Source: Cervus elaphus (Eukaryota > Chordata > Mammalia > Artiodactyla > Cervidae). Taken from it: 64,000 nucleotides of DNA. Position 1 is the first letter of the stretch; every line of letters begins with the position of its first letter. This document shows positions 21,883-33,076 of this stretch, one piece after another. A program made the position numbers and the translations under genes. A model generated the notes under the pieces. That model searched no databases. It was not told the DNA's origin and saw only the letters and a program-made list of their open reading frames with translations. Location of the stretch: contig NC_057820.1 of the NCBI RefSeq assembly GCF_910594005.1, positions 5,461,001 through 5,525,000 of the forward strand, given 5' to 3'.

Positions 21883-22239
21883 ACATACACGTGCATATCT
21901 ATATGTATGTATTTGTGTAGGTATACTATGCATTATGTAAAATATGTAACACCTAATTCTATAAAAATATATGTCTTCTCAATTTTCACATTTACATAGA
22001 TCAATAAAAATTTTCCAACTTTCTCCAAGATGCAATTTATAATTATATTTATATAATTATATTCTAAGCGTACTCCATCAAGTGATGAAATCAATTCAGT
22101 CTTTAGGAGTCTACTTGCTTCCTCCAGTAACCTCAACAATTCTCAAAGGTAGCAGACTGTTGATTCTGTATGACTGGTTTGAAAACTATTTCAGACCTGT
22201 ATTATTAGGTAAGAAAAATCAAAACAACAGCAAGTGTTG
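21883..22239. other. AT-rich single-copy stretch
   Basis: TATA-rich sequence without a recognised family. Confidence 0.4.
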
Positions 22240-22460
22240 TTTGTATCTTAACAACTAAGTATTCCTTAAGCGACGGCCCTGTGCCCAGCACTGTGCTAAG
22301 AAATTGACTGTTCTCTTCATCTAAGACATGAACAAACCTAAAATAAGCAGGATTATTTCCTTTTTACAGATGAGGAAGTTGCAATGCAGTTGAGTCGAGA
22401 AACAATAAGACTTAACTATAGAGTCATAATCCAGACTTTCTTACTTCAGCCCAGTTCTTC
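22240..22460 (-). mobile_element. MIR SINE
   Basis: CCCAGCACTGTGCTAAGAAA, TTTTTACAGATGAGGAAGTT and GAGTCATAATCCAGACTTTC in antisense order. Confidence 0.75.
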
Positions 22461-22994
22461 TTCCACTTTTGCCCTATTTTTCATGACCCTGGGGTTGAAA
22501 CATTGTTAGTTATATGTGAGGGCTTCAGAACCATAGCGATTTGGTAGATTTACACACCTAGCCAAGTGTGTACTGCTTTGATTTAATTTAAAAATAAGAG
22601 GGAACTTTGCCCTGAGGTCAAACCCTCCTTTATAATTTTAACTCTGAACTATTTTTCTTACATGATACAAATTTACACTTGCTCTAACTCCTCCCCCAAA
22701 CCCTCCTTTCTTAAAAAGTCAGCTTTCTTCCATGTTATCAAGAACCATCATATTCTTCTATCTAATTCCCAAGAAAATGATATAATTCAATTACCTGAGT
22801 CAATGACTTAATGTAGACTTGGGGACTTTTAAACTGAAAAGGGGACTGGGAGATGGGTCATGAGTGAAAGGGTTCAGTGATTTTTGAATCAAGACTAAGT
22901 GATACTCCTCAGCACACATTAATTCCTGTTATTCCTGGTGTGGTCCAACAGGCAGGATCCTCAGAGTGAGATACAACTGCTTCAAAGCTGATGT
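22461..22994. other. Single-copy stretch
   Basis: No gene or assignable repeat. Confidence 0.4.
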
Positions 22995-23102
22995 TTTGGG
23001 CCGTGCTGCTGCGTGACTTTCAGGGTCTTAGATCCTGACAAGGGATCAAACCCCAGTAGTGAAATTGCGGAGTCCTAACCACTGAACTACCAGAGAGGTC
23101 CC
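22995..23102 (-). mobile_element. CHR-type tRNA-derived SINE, partial
   Basis: Antisense artiodactyl CHR family: GGGATCAAACCCCAGTAGTG, then CCTAACCACTGAACTACCAG and AGAGGTCCC. These differ from Bov-tA because they lack the BovB-derived body. Confidence 0.75.
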
Positions 23103-23479
23103 TGAGATATAACTGCTTCAAACCATCTCTCTACAATACCAGTCTTACACAGCCTTTCCTTTAAGCCATGAGACACAAAATGTAGTTTTTTCAAGGCCAC
23201 TGGTGAAGGGGACCTTTAGGGCCAGTGACTGCCTCCTGACTGTTCCATGACTCAGTTCCAGTCTCAGGAAAGCATGCAAAGATCATTTTATTTAAGGTTT
23301 CTGAAGCTCAGAGGTTTTCCCCTTAAAACCTTGGCCTGAGCTGAATGCTCCTGGCCATCAGGAGTTCACACCAGCCCTAGAGACTCTTGCTTGGAGTCCT
23401 CGTCCACACTTACCATCCGTGCCCACTGCAGTTCCACCAGTGACTGGCCATGGACAAACCTTTATTCAAAGCCACTCCT

Positions 23480-23605
23480 TCATTTTCTAGCAGCCATGTG
23501 GCCTGGGGCAAGTTCCTTACATTCCTTATTCTTTTTGAGGGAATTGACTACTTCAGAGTATTATCAGGAGATCAATGAGATGGCAGAAATAAAATCTGTA
23601 GCACC
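23480..23605 (+). mobile_element. MIR SINE, decayed
   Basis: AGCAGCCATGTGGCCTGGGG and CAAGTTCCTTACATTCC correspond to the MIR core, with a GAGATCAATGAGATGGCAG end. Confidence 0.5.
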
Positions 23606-23640
23606 AAATTTCCAAACAAATGCAATAGCTTAATTGAAAG

Positions 23641-23836
23641 AAAGTATGTCTGACTCTCTGTGACCCCAAGAATGATAGCCTGCCAGGCTCCTCTGTCCTT
23701 AGAATTCTCCAGGCAAGAATACTGGAGTGGGTAGCCATTCCCTTCTCCAGGGGATCTTCCCGACCCAGGGATTGAACCTGTGTCTCTCGCATTGCAGGCA
23801 GATTCTTTACCACCTGAGCCACGAGGGAAGCCCTCA
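23641..23836 (-). mobile_element. Bov-tA SINE, first of a tandem pair
   Basis: Antisense copy from AAGTATGTCTGACTCTCTG to GAGCCACGAGGGAAGCCC. On the minus strand its head directly abuts the tail of the next body. Confidence 0.93.
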
Positions 23837-23948
23837 CATGGTCATGTCTGACTCTTTGTGATCCCACAGACTGTAACCCGCCAGCCTCCTCTGTCCATGG
23901 AATTCTCCAGGCCAGAATATTGGAGTGGGTAGCCATTCCCTTCTCCGG
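23837..23948 (-). mobile_element. Bov-A body, second of a tandem pair
   Basis: GGTCATGTCTGACTCTTTGT to CCATTCCCTTCTCCGG. No tRNA-like head. Probably an earlier SINE into whose tail the Bov-tA at 23641-23836 inserted. Confidence 0.88.
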
Positions 23949-23984
23949 AGTCGGGGGTCCCATCATTTGGTTTGATTGAGCAGT

Positions 23985-24170
23985 GTTGCTGCCACCATCT
24001 TGTTATAAGACCTTAGGGAAATTTCAAAACATCTTCTTGAGACTTTCTTCATTTCTCAAATGAGGATGACAGTTGTTCCAGCCATATATGCCTGGCCAGG
24101 AGTGGCTAAGAGTATGCAGAGAGAGTACTTAGTAGGGTGCTGGGCATGTGATAAACCCTCAGGATCTTTT
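23985..24170 (+). mobile_element. MIR SINE
   Basis: TTATAAGACCTTAGGGAAAT, TTCTCAAATGAGGATGACAG and GGTGCTGGGCATGTGATAAA in sense order. Confidence 0.65.
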
Positions 24171-25409
24171 AACTCTTGTTCATTGATAGAATTCTTTTTG
24201 TACTTGAGTGTGTCTCTTCAAACAGACCTAACTTGTGTCCTGAAAGGTGGATGTTAGAGTCACAGGGAGTCAAGTCACCAGTGAGATCCGACATTGGATG
24301 CACACCCACCTTTCCGTCTCCTGCTACCCACAGCTGGGTACCACCCCACGTTGTCCCTCCAGAAGGGCCAAACACACATCCTGACTCCAGCTTACCGTTT
24401 GCCTGTTTGGGGGAGAGGGTTCTTTGGCCAGCAGGTTTTGTTCATTGATATAAGGAACAGGGGATGATAGTAGCTGTTGAATGACCACTGATCACTAGGC
24501 ACGTGTAGTGACTGCTGCCCCCCGGGACCTGCTAGGACTTGTCCAGAGAGAAGTACAGGTCAGAGAGAGCCCGCAACACCTGGTCGCAGCTCGCTTTCTC
24601 CACAGGAAGGAATCAGCTGTACCCACAGGGGAAATGGCATGGTTGGTGGTGGGGGTGGTAGGTGGTAGGGAAGGGCCATCCTTAATGCTCTCGGAGACTC
24701 AGATCTCTGCAGTCAACACCATCTAGCTAATTCACCGGCATGAAGCTGTCCAGGGAGGGACTCTTACAAATGGACTGCACAGCCTCCAGAGAGGGCACAC
24801 TTTGGAAAGAGAGGGCTGGAAATCAGGTTATCTCTGGGGAACGGTGAGGCATTGCAGGAACCTGACATTCTATGGAAGCTTTTAATTGGTAACTGAAGGC
24901 GGAGATGGGACGACACATTAGATAGGACTTGGGAGTTCGCATTTTCCCTGGGAGCACCTTTCCCAAATGGATTGGCTTTTTTCCAGATCGTGGCCAGTTG
25001 AGGTTCAGAAATGTATTTTTTCTTTTATCCTTTCAAATAAGGAACTGTTGTTGTTTTTTTAAGAAATACTAGAAAATATGGAAATTTTAGGTGTGCAATT
25101 GTATAATTCAATTTCATAGGAAGTGTAATAAAACTTGCTATGCTACGATGTTGAGTAACATAATAATTAGTGCTATGTAGTCAGACAGAAGGGAATCCCC
25201 GGGCAAGACTGGATCAGTACCTGGGGCAGGGGTGGGGGCGGGGGCGACAGGGGATTAGTGATTTGTCCCCTGAAGTGTTTTTTCTAGGGAAATAAAGCGG
25301 ATGTGAATCTGTTTATCTTCGTCCTGTATTTCTCATTCCCTCAGCTCACTTCTCTTGTGTGTGTATGTCAGTGATTCTATTACGCTTTTAGCGCCATTTA
25401 TTCACTCAG
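24171..25409. other. Single-copy stretch, about 1.2 kb
   Basis: No recognised exon or young repeat. Includes a G-run cluster near 25223. The plus-strand frame 24176-24448 (90 codons) has no domain I know. Confidence 0.45.
25223..25253 (+). other. G-rich run, potential G-quadruplex
   Basis: Five runs of four or five G separated by 1-6 bases, enough for an intramolecular G-quadruplex. No promoter features seen beside it. Confidence 0.6.
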
Positions 25410-25590
25410 CATTTTTTTTTTTTTTTTTTTGAGTGTCTCTGTGAGTCAAGCCCCTCTGCTTGGAATTGGTAATGCACAAGTAAACAAGCCAAAGCAGGTT
25501 CTGGACCCTGCCCTCACACGGCGCCATCGAATGCAGGCTACAGACAATTAAGCAGTAATTGCAATGCGCTGAGAAAAGCGCTACGGTTGT
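25410..25590 (-). mobile_element. L2 LINE 3' end, preceded by a poly-T run
   Basis: A run of about 21 T replaces the start of the repeat (about 25411-25431). Then AAGTAAACAAGCC, TGGACCCTGCCCTCA and CTACAGACAATTAAGCAG follow antisense L2 order. Confidence 0.6.
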
Positions 25591-25865
25591 GGAGCCCCCA
25601 GGATGGGCACCCATCTAAAGCAGACTGACAGGGGTTGGGAGAACTGGAGGGAGCCTCGTAATGAGGGTGGGAGAGAGCCCTGCCGCACACAAAGGCGAGG
25701 GGTGGGGGGACATGGAGCACCGCCCCCAGGAGGGGCGTTTTGGCCTCCTCCTCGGGGCCCTGTCTCCAAAGCCAGGAAGAAGTTTTCCAGGGGAATGACG
25801 CCATCAGATTTAACCTTTCGAGATGTATTCTCTTCTGTTCCTCTCCACCCAGCCCACTTGTAGGA

Positions 25866-27090
25866 ATTATCATTTTTTTAAATTTATTTTTAATTGGGGG
25901 AAAACTGCTTTATAATGTTATGTTGGTTTCTGCCATAAAACAATGCAAAGCAGTCATTGCTCTTGTTGTTCAGTCGCTCAGTTGTGTCGGACTCTTTGCG
26001 ACCCCACGGACTGCAGCACGCCAGGCTTCCCTGTCCTTCACCATCTCCCAGAGTTTGCTCAAACTCATGTCTATTGAGTCGGTGATGCCATCCAACCATC
26101 TCATCCTCTGCCGTCCCTTCTCCTCCTGCCTTCCATCTTTCCCAGCATCAGGGTCTTTTCCAGTGAGTCAGCTCTTCCCATCAGGTGGCCAAAGTATTGG
26201 AGCTTCAGCTTCAGCATCAGTCCTTCCGATGAATATTCACAGTCGATTTCCTTTAGGATGGACAGGTTGATGTCCTTGCTGTCCAAGGGACTCTCAAGAG
26301 TCTTCTCCAGCACCATGTTTTGAAGGACTCAATTCTTTGGTGCTCATCCTTTTTTTTATCATCCAGCTCTCACATATGTACATGACTACTGGAAAAGCCA
26401 TAACTTTGACTATACGGGACCTTTGTAAGCAAAGTAATGTCTGCTTTTTAATATGCTGTCTCGTTTTGTCAAAGCTTCTCTTCCAAGGAGCAAACGTCTT
26501 TTAATTTCATGGCTGCAGTCACCCATCCGCAATGATTTTGGAGCCCAAGAAAATAAAGCCTGTCACTGTTTTCATTGTTTCCCCATCTATTTGCCATGAA
26601 GTGATGTGATCAGATGCCACAACCTTCGTTTTCTGAATGTTGAGTTTTAAGCCAGCTTTTTCACTCTCCTCTTTCACCTTCATCAAGAGGCTCTTTAGTT
26701 CCTCTTTAATCAGCCATAATTATACATACATCACCTCCCTCTTGAGCCTCCCTCGCTTCCCACATCCCACCCGCTTAGGTCATCACGGAGCACCAGGCTC
26801 TGTGCTCCCCGTGTTACACGGCAGCTTCTCACCACCTCTCTCTTTCACACCTGACAGTGTATATATGCCAGTGCTTCTACTTCCCCTTCTGGCGAGGCGG
26901 GTGAACCTGAAGCCTGTTACACAGAGTGAACTAAGTCAGAAAGAGAAAAACAAATACCGCACACTGACGCATGTACATGGAATCTAGAAAAACGGTACTG
27001 ATGAACCTATTTGCACGGAAGGAATGGAGACCCAGACGTAGAGAATGGATGTGTGGACACAGGGTGGAAAGGAGAGGGTGTGACGAAAGG
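25866..27090 (-). mobile_element. Ruminant L1, 5'-inverted, split by BovB
   Basis: The antisense 3' UTR occupies 25866-25957 and 26708-about 26885 (TTGGTTTCTGCCATA, then CAGCCATAATTATACATAC and GTGTATATATGCCAGTGCTT). At about 26885 the orientation flips and sense L1 follows: ACTAAGTCAGAAAGAGAAAA, CATGGAATCTAGAAAAACGG. Read from the minus strand this is an L1 with an inverted 5' portion. Confidence 0.82.
25958..26707 (-). mobile_element. BovB LINE fragment, 750 bp, nested in L1
   Basis: Flanked by an imperfect 10-bp duplication: AAGCAGTCAT at 25948-25957 and AATCAGCCAT at 26708-26717. The minus strand covers the ORF2 region 3' of the reverse transcriptase core through to the terminus, with frames at 26101-26316 and 25890-26099. 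A disrupted ATCCTTTTTTTTATCATCC patch near 26347 breaks the frame. Confidence 0.92.
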
Positions 27091-27387
27091 AATTACCATT
27101 TAAGCTTCTTTCCCGACTCACTGTCCAGAGAAGAATGTCACTGCCGAAGAATAATTTTTTATAACAGGTAAAATAGTGAATCTTATAAATATGAAATATG
27201 TATGCCAAGTAATAATGTTAAAGATTAATTTAACTCATTAGTAAATGAGGGAACTGGTAAGATGTTATGACCGGTTCAGAGAAGAATTGAAAGAACTACA
27301 TGTTTAGGTGTCCTGAAGGAACGCTGATGTCAGCTTATACATAGGTGCTGAGATGGGTCTGTCCATAGCACAATAATTAACCGCATG
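27091..27387. other. Single-copy stretch
   Basis: Nothing recognised. Confidence 0.4.
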
Positions 27388-27643
27388 CAAGTGAAGCTAA
27401 AACTCCAATGCTTTGGCTACCTGATGTGAAAAGCCAACTCACTGGAAAAGACCCTGATACTGGGGAAGATTGAGGAGAGGAGGGGAAAGGGGTGGCAGAG
27501 AATAAGATGGTTAGATCACTGACCCAATGGACATGAATCTGAGCAAACTCCTGGACACAGTGAAGGACGGGGGAGCCTGGTGTGCTGCTGTCCATGGGGT
27601 TGCAAAGAGTCGGACACAACTTAGTGACTAAATAACAACAACA
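27388..27643 (+). mobile_element. BovB LINE 3'-end fragment
   Basis: AAGTGAAGCTAAAACTCCAA through GAATAAGATGGTTAGATCAC to TTAGTGACTAAATAACAAC. A deletion of about 10 bases around GTTAGATCACTGACC removes the ORF2 GITD-coding segment. Confidence 0.92.
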
Positions 27644-27949
27644 GAGCTAGAATAACTCAGAGATGGAGGGAACCCACATGGACAGGACACTCCTGAATCC
27701 TTCTGGTCCACTTCAAAGCTTTTCACAATTTTTTTCTGACAGGTTCTGGAAGCTGAGTTCATTTCTGAGCTCTGCCATTCTAGTTTGAACCCCAGAAGTC
27801 CAGCCACTTCCTCTTCTGGACGTCAATCTTTGCATTATAATTTATTCATACACAGGGCATTTAATTTACTCATACACTATTCATACACCGTGTAATACTA
27901 TTTAAACAAAGGAAGCCAATGAAACACCAATTTATATTCTTTGTAGCGT
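27644..27949. other. Single-copy stretch
   Basis: No gene or repeat recognised. Confidence 0.4.
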
Positions 27950-28070
27950 TGCCAGATTTCACAAATAAAAAATACTGGATGCCCAGTTAAAATTGAATTT
28001 CAGATAAACATCAAGTACTTTTTTAGCATATGCATATCTCAAATGTTGCATGGCATACTTAGACGGAAAC
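27950..28070. repeat. Old mammalian interspersed repeat, family not named
   Basis: GCGTTGCCAGATTTCAC, ACTGGATGCCCAGTTAAAAT and TGAATTTCAGATAAACATCA recur widely in mammalian genomes in my experience. The following part was originally palindromic. I cannot give the family name with certainty. Confidence 0.45.
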
Positions 28071-28224
28071 AAATCTTAATTTGTGTAAAATTCCAGTTTA
28101 ACCCAACAGCACATGATTTATCTGACAGCCCTACCTGTATTCCAAGCACCAAGCAAGGGGCGTACACTGTAGTTCACAAGAGTTCACAAGAGAACGTGGT
28201 CAATTCATACTGCTTATATGTGAT

Positions 28225-28420
28225 ACTGCTTATATTTGGAATTTAAATGTGGTACTAATGAATTTATTTACAAAACAGATGTAGAGTCACAGATGAAGAA
28301 AACAATCTTATGTTTACCAGGGAGGAAAAGGAGGGGCGGGATAAATTGGGAGATTGGGTTTGACATGTGCACACTGCTATATAAAATAGATGAGGAATAA
28401 GAACCTGCAGTATAGACTAG
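28225..28420 (+). mobile_element. L1 LINE 3' UTR fragment
   Basis: TTTGGAATTTAAATGTGGTA, GAATTTATTTACAAAACAGA and CTGCTATATAAAATAGATGA follow sense L1 order. Truncated at both ends. Confidence 0.75.
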
Positions 28421-28999
28421 AGTGTCCAGCTTCCCAGGGCAGAAGCAGAGGAAGAAAAGCGTGCTGGGATCCTTCTGGGTTCTAGGGGGAAACTGGACAT
28501 TCAGGAGCCAATCCTGTCCTTACAGAGAATGCTGGGCAGAGACAGGTCTACTGGGCACTGCTCCCTCGGGGATGTGGGGAGAGAGCGGTATTTATGGTTT
28601 TATCAGAAGTGGTCTGTCTACCAAGTTTTCCTGGCAATTATTAATAACAGCCAGGAAGGTGTTTGTAAAATTGCAGAGTTTGGGCAAAGATTAGTTTCGA
28701 TGCTGCGTCCTCATGTTTTTAGATTCCTTCTCTTAGCCCCTGGAACTTCCTCCCTCTCCCAAAATCTCATCACTCAGGGTCCTAGGAATTGCTTCTCTGC
28801 AAGATCCTGAGTCTTGGACCTCCTCCCAGATGGTCCTGACTCTGTCGTCTTCTAACTGTGAGTTCCAGGCCAGTTACCCTATGAATTGATAGCAGTTACT
28901 ACCACACGTGATCATATTTGCTATGTAGAGAAATAATGGCCGCAAAGCCCTCAGGAAGCCTCAAGGGTGCCGCGTGGAGCAGTTTACTTTGCACCAACC
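28421..28999. other. Single-copy stretch
   Basis: Repeat-free by eye. The part 28590-28700 (GCAATTATTAATAACAGCC) has TAAT-rich motifs but no further support for function. Confidence 0.4.
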
Positions 29000-29150
29000 A
29001 CGGAGTCATCTCTATACACACATTGAATTCTCATAATAACCCTGTGAGGAGGGAGCATAATTAATCCCACTTTACAACTAAGGAAACTAAGATACAATTA
29101 AATCAGTTCGCCTAAGATTGGACAGCTCTTAAGAGCTGATGCTCATATGT
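29000..29150 (-). mobile_element. MIR SINE
   Basis: TTGAATTCTCATAATAACCC, TGTGAGGAGGGAGCATAATT and ACTAAGGAAACTAAGATACA in antisense order. Confidence 0.75.
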
Positions 29151-29212
29151 GAATAAGAAACCTGGCACAAGGGACTGCAGTCTTAACCAGGATGCTCAGA
29201 GGTTCTCTAAAA

Positions 29213-29248
29213 ATATTACTATTATTATTACTGTTATTATTATTATTC
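29213..29248 (+). repeat. (ATT)n microsatellite, interrupted
   Basis: ATTACTATTATTATTACTG followed by further TTAT units; two single-base interruptions. Confidence 0.9.
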
Positions 29249-29425
29249 CTGACTATTCAACAGAACACTAGAGCCCAAGAGAGACTAACAGCTATTCAGT
29301 TTCCTGGTCATACTCATTGGGGAAGATTCATAGTGTTTCTTAACATATTGAAGTGTCTGAAAAGTCAGATAGTAAAGGAACCACTTAATTGTTTTAAATA
29401 GACTTTAAACATTTAGGGGATACTT

Positions 29426-29732
29426 TTGTTGTTGTTCAGTTGCTAAGTCATGTCCAACCCCATGGACTGCAGCACACCAGGCTTCCCTGTCCTTCACCAT
29501 CTCCTGGAGTTTGCTTAAACTCATGTCCATCGAGTCAGTGATGCCATCCAACCATCTCATCCTCTGCCGGCCCCTTCTCCTCCTGCCCTCAGTCTTTCCC
29601 AGAGTCAGGGTCTTTTCCAATGAGTCAGCTTTTCACATCAGTTAGCCAAAGTATTGCAGCTGCAGCTTCAGCATCAAACCTTCCAATGTACATTCAGGGT
29701 TGATTTCCTTTAGGATTGACTGGTTTGATCTA
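29426..29732 (-). mobile_element. BovB LINE 3'-end fragment
   Basis: TTGTTGTTGTTCAGTTGCTA start. The minus frame 29405-29620 reads the ORF2 tail with RMRWLDGITDSMDMSLSKL. A 12-base gap removes the CTCTTTGCGACC stretch near the terminus. Confidence 0.93.
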
Positions 29733-29764
29733 GCTGAGATGATTGTACATTGAGTGTGTGTCTT

Positions 29765-29950
29765 AAGTTCTTTACATATATTAACTCATTATTGATGCTG
29801 TCAATCCAGTTAGGTAAATGCTCCTTTTATTTCCATTTGACCAATGAGACAGTTGAGGCACAGGGAAGTTAAGTAACAGGCCTAGGGCCACCCAGCCCAG
29901 TAGGAAACCAAGGACAGCCCAGAATGTCTGCTTTAGAACCCTGAACTCTT
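29765..29950 (-). mobile_element. MIR SINE
   Basis: GTTCTTTACATATATTAACT, TGACCAATGAGACAGTTGAG, GGCACAGGGAAGTTAAGTAA and AGTAGGAAACCAAGGACAGC in antisense order. Confidence 0.82.
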
Positions 29951-31684
29951 AGTCAATATCCTGAAAGCAAGGAGGACAAGGAACATGGAGGGGCCTTACA
30001 GAAAGTATGAGAAGATAAGATGTGTGTTTTCCGTAAAAGAGACAGTCTGTTGAGCAGATTGCAGTCTATAAGGAGTGGCAGCCAACTTGAGATGGTCATC
30101 CTGAAATTAGCAGTTTCTTTTCACTTCTTCCTTTAAATAGGGCATCTCCCCACGCCCTCTTTCTGCCAACCAAGGTACCTTCAGCATATGCAGACTTCAG
30201 CTTGGCATTTCAAGGGATTTAAAGCCAAACCATGTCAGGTCTTCCCAGGGCATCAACGTCACCCTGCCTAACCCACTGGAGGCCACACATTTGTTTTGCT
30301 TGCCATGGGCTTTAAGGTCTTTAGTGGGTTCTAAAAGGGCTGTTTTCTGCTGCTGCTTTTTGCCAAGACTCTTCTCCTGAAAGTTTTCCACTGGATTTTG
30401 GATATGGTCATATTTATTGAAAGAGTCAGCTATTGTGTTTGGCTGTTGCAACTAAGACTTTATTGAGATTGTGAGGAAAGGAGACTCAGGTCCCAGACAA
30501 GTGCTTTTATTGCTCCCATGATCCTGTGGAACTTTTCAAGGCCTCAGTGAGCTTCCATATCTGTAAAATGGGAGTATGACTTGCCTCCTCCATGGAGTTC
30601 CATCCCTCTGCATCTCCAGGCCACATGGTGGTCCTCCGCATACAGTGGTTCACACTGATGCTTCACACAGTCTTGCTCCAAAAACGTTTTGTGTATCCTG
30701 TTTGCCCCAGCAGAGTGACCTAGTCTGCAAACACAGGTCAAGAAGAGCAGCCATTACAACCCTCTTCATAATCATTTGTGAATTATTTACATGAAAGATT
30801 GAGATCTATTCTGATGTCTTTACTTCCATGAATAAGACATGCTACTTTTTGCATGCATTTATGAGTGCTTAGAAGCAAAAATCCCCTTAACCTGAAGAAA
30901 ATCACATCTTGGGTAAAGACTCAAGTGATGAAAATTAAGAAGCTTAAAATGACAAACTGATGGCTTGGTGGTTTGGGCTTCAAACAGAATCCCACCCACA
31001 GAACCTTTACATATAATTAAGCACAAAACACCACCTGAAGGAACTCTGAGGATTTGATGTACACCTGCAGAAGCCCGAAGATTCAGAATTGAAGCTCTAA
31101 AGTCACCAGGCTCATCCTGCCCTGGTCAGAGGGCGCTTTGATACTGCTTTTGCTCTTGGGAGCGGGTGGGGGGTAGGAGTGGGGATGGCAGGGCAGCAGT
31201 AGCATTTAATCTCCTAAACCACAAGGACCAGGAAAAGGGGAACAAAAGCTCAAATTAAAGGCGAAGTGCATGCCAATTTTCAGCTGCTTTCCTTTTGTCA
31301 TCTGAAGGAAACCTAGAGATTCTATCGAGCACATTTAGACATGAAGTTTCCGGATTTGGAAAATCAAACACTTGAACTGTGCAGAGAAAATAGCCACCTT
31401 CACCCTCTACTCACATAACCCCAAAACCTGTCACAGCAACGCACATCAGCCAAGGGGCGCTGTTGCTTTGGGGCCCAGCTCCTTCCCTTTGGGGTGAGGA
31501 AGGCTTGCCTTTCAAGACCCCTCAGAGAGGCAGGCACTTCCCTCCTTCACTTATGGGAAGTATTTTACTCCCTAGCAGATGTATGAGAAAATAAATGTTA
31601 GCTCCCCGTGGAGGCAGCAAAATGGGACAGAATGGGTGTCCTGGGTGGGAATCAGCCCAGCCTGGCAAGCCCATAAAATAAGAT
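29951..31684. other. Single-copy stretch, about 1.7 kb
   Basis: The segment 30510-30600 (GCCTCAGTGAGCTTCCATAT, CTGTAAAATGGGAGTATGAC) is a likely plus-strand MIR relic. The rest has no exon, young SINE or BovB. The part 31240-31380 is repeat-poor and could be conserved. Confidence 0.45.
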
Positions 31685-31793
31685 CAGAGGACATATATAC
31701 ACCTATGGCTGGTTCATGTTGATGTGGCAGAAATCAAACCAATATTGTAAAGCAATCATCCTTCTATTAAAAATAAATAAATAAATAAAATAG
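31685..31793 (+). mobile_element. Ruminant L1 3' terminus
   Basis: GGACATATATACACCTATGG, CTGGTTCATGTTGATGTGGC, ATATTGTAAAGCAATCATCC and a tail of (AAAT)n units. About 110 bases of an extremely 5'-truncated insertion. Confidence 0.85.
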
Positions 31794-32004
31794 GAACAGA
31801 ATATCCCTCCTAGGACTTAGAGAAGGTCTTAAAAAAAAAAAAACAGGACACTTACCAATTAATACCTGGACCTTATAGTAGCAGATTGTCCTGGAAAGAC
31901 AAAATAGGTTAATACGCATGGAAAAAGGAGGAAGAGAAGGAACGCCCAATGTTTATGAAGTGGCCGAGATGGATCATTATACTTAGGTTGTAACTGCATA
32001 ATTT

Positions 32005-32165
32005 TTTTTCCACATAATTTAATTTTACTTCATTTTGGTAAAAATCTATGAAGTATGTTTTCTACAGATGAGGTGATAGCTCAGAGACTTAAGTAACTCA
32101 CTCACATTCACACAGCAAGTATGGGGCAGAGCTGAGATTTAAACCCCGCAAACCATGCTTATTTC
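32005..32165 (-). mobile_element. MIR SINE
   Basis: CTACAGATGAGGTGATAGCT, TCACACAGCAAGTATGGGGC and GCTGAGATTTAAACCCCGC in antisense order. Confidence 0.72.
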
Positions 32166-32388
32166 TACCAGAGCAAGAGGGAAATGCCTTCAAAGTACAG
32201 TTATAGAATGTACTGTAGCATTCTTTCTTGCTTTTCTCTCAGTAAAGCTTCTTGCAAGAGTTTTCATAAATCCTGCCTGCAGTCCTAAGCAGAGAGAACT
32301 TCTTTTAAAAGAGTGTTCTTAAAAAATAAAAAAAGTGTTCTTCCTCTGCTGTATGTTTATATATATAATTTTATGTATTTATTTATTT

Positions 32389-32826
32389 GGTTACCCAGGT
32401 GGATCAGTGGTAAAAATATCTGCCTGCCAAGCAGGAGACGGGGTGTTCAATCCCTGGATGGGAAAGAAATCCCTTGAAGGAGCAAATGGCAACTCACTCC
32501 AGTATTCTTGTCTGGAGAATCCCATGGGCAGAGGAACATGGTGGGCTACAGTCCATGAGGGTTGCAAAAAGTTGGACTTTGTTGTTCAGTCACTCAATTG
32601 TGTCTGACTCTTTGCGACCCTGTGGATGGCAGCATGCCAGACTTCCCTGTCCTTCACCATCTCCTGGAGTTTGCTTAAACTCATGTCCATCGAGTCGGTA
32701 ATGCCATCCAACCATCTCATCCTCTGTCATCCCCTTCTCCTCCTGCCCTCAATCTTTCCCTGTGTCAGGGGCTTTTCTAATGAGTCAGCTAAAATAGTCA
32801 GACACTCTTTGGTGACTAAACAATAA
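32389..32826 (+). mobile_element. Bov-tA SINE split by a BovB insertion
   Basis: Main part 32389-32578 (TTACCCAGGTGGATCAGTGG to GCAAAAAGTTGGACT). The missing tail reappears at about 32796-32826 as AGTCAGACACTCTTTGGTGAC plus an ACAATAAC end, after the BovB at 32579-32790. This orders the events: SINE first, BovB later. Confidence 0.85.
32579..32790 (-). mobile_element. BovB LINE 3'-end fragment inside a SINE tail
   Basis: TTGTTGTTCAGTCACTCAAT to TTCTAATGAGTCAGCT. The minus strand encodes the ORF2 terminal segment only. Confidence 0.92.
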
Positions 32827-32829
32827 CAT

Positions 32830-33076
32830 TTACTTATTTATTGTTTTCGACTGTACACTGGGTCTTCAGTGCCACCCATGGGCTCTTCATAGCTGCATGG
32901 AGGCTTTCTCTAGTTGTGCTATGAGAACTCCAGAACTTGCAGGCTTTAGAAGTTGCAGTGGGTGGTCTTAGTTTATCCATGGCACCTGGGATCTTAATTT
33001 CCAGACCAGGGATCAAACCCATGTCCCCTGCATTGACAGGTGTATTCTTAACCTTTGGGTCACCAGGAAGCCCCTA
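32830..33076 (-). mobile_element. CHR-type SINE, near full length
   Basis: Antisense copy: GGCTTTCTCTAGTTGTGCTA, ACTTGCAGGCTTTAGAAGTT, GGGATCAAACCCATGTCCCC and GGGTCACCAGGAAGCCCC. Confidence 0.85.

Noticed and set aside
23553..23966. 137-codon minus frame
   Set aside because: It is a translation of two tandem SINE bodies.
25740..26270. Plus-strand open frame of 176 codons
   Set aside because: It crosses an L1 3' end and reads BovB on the wrong strand.
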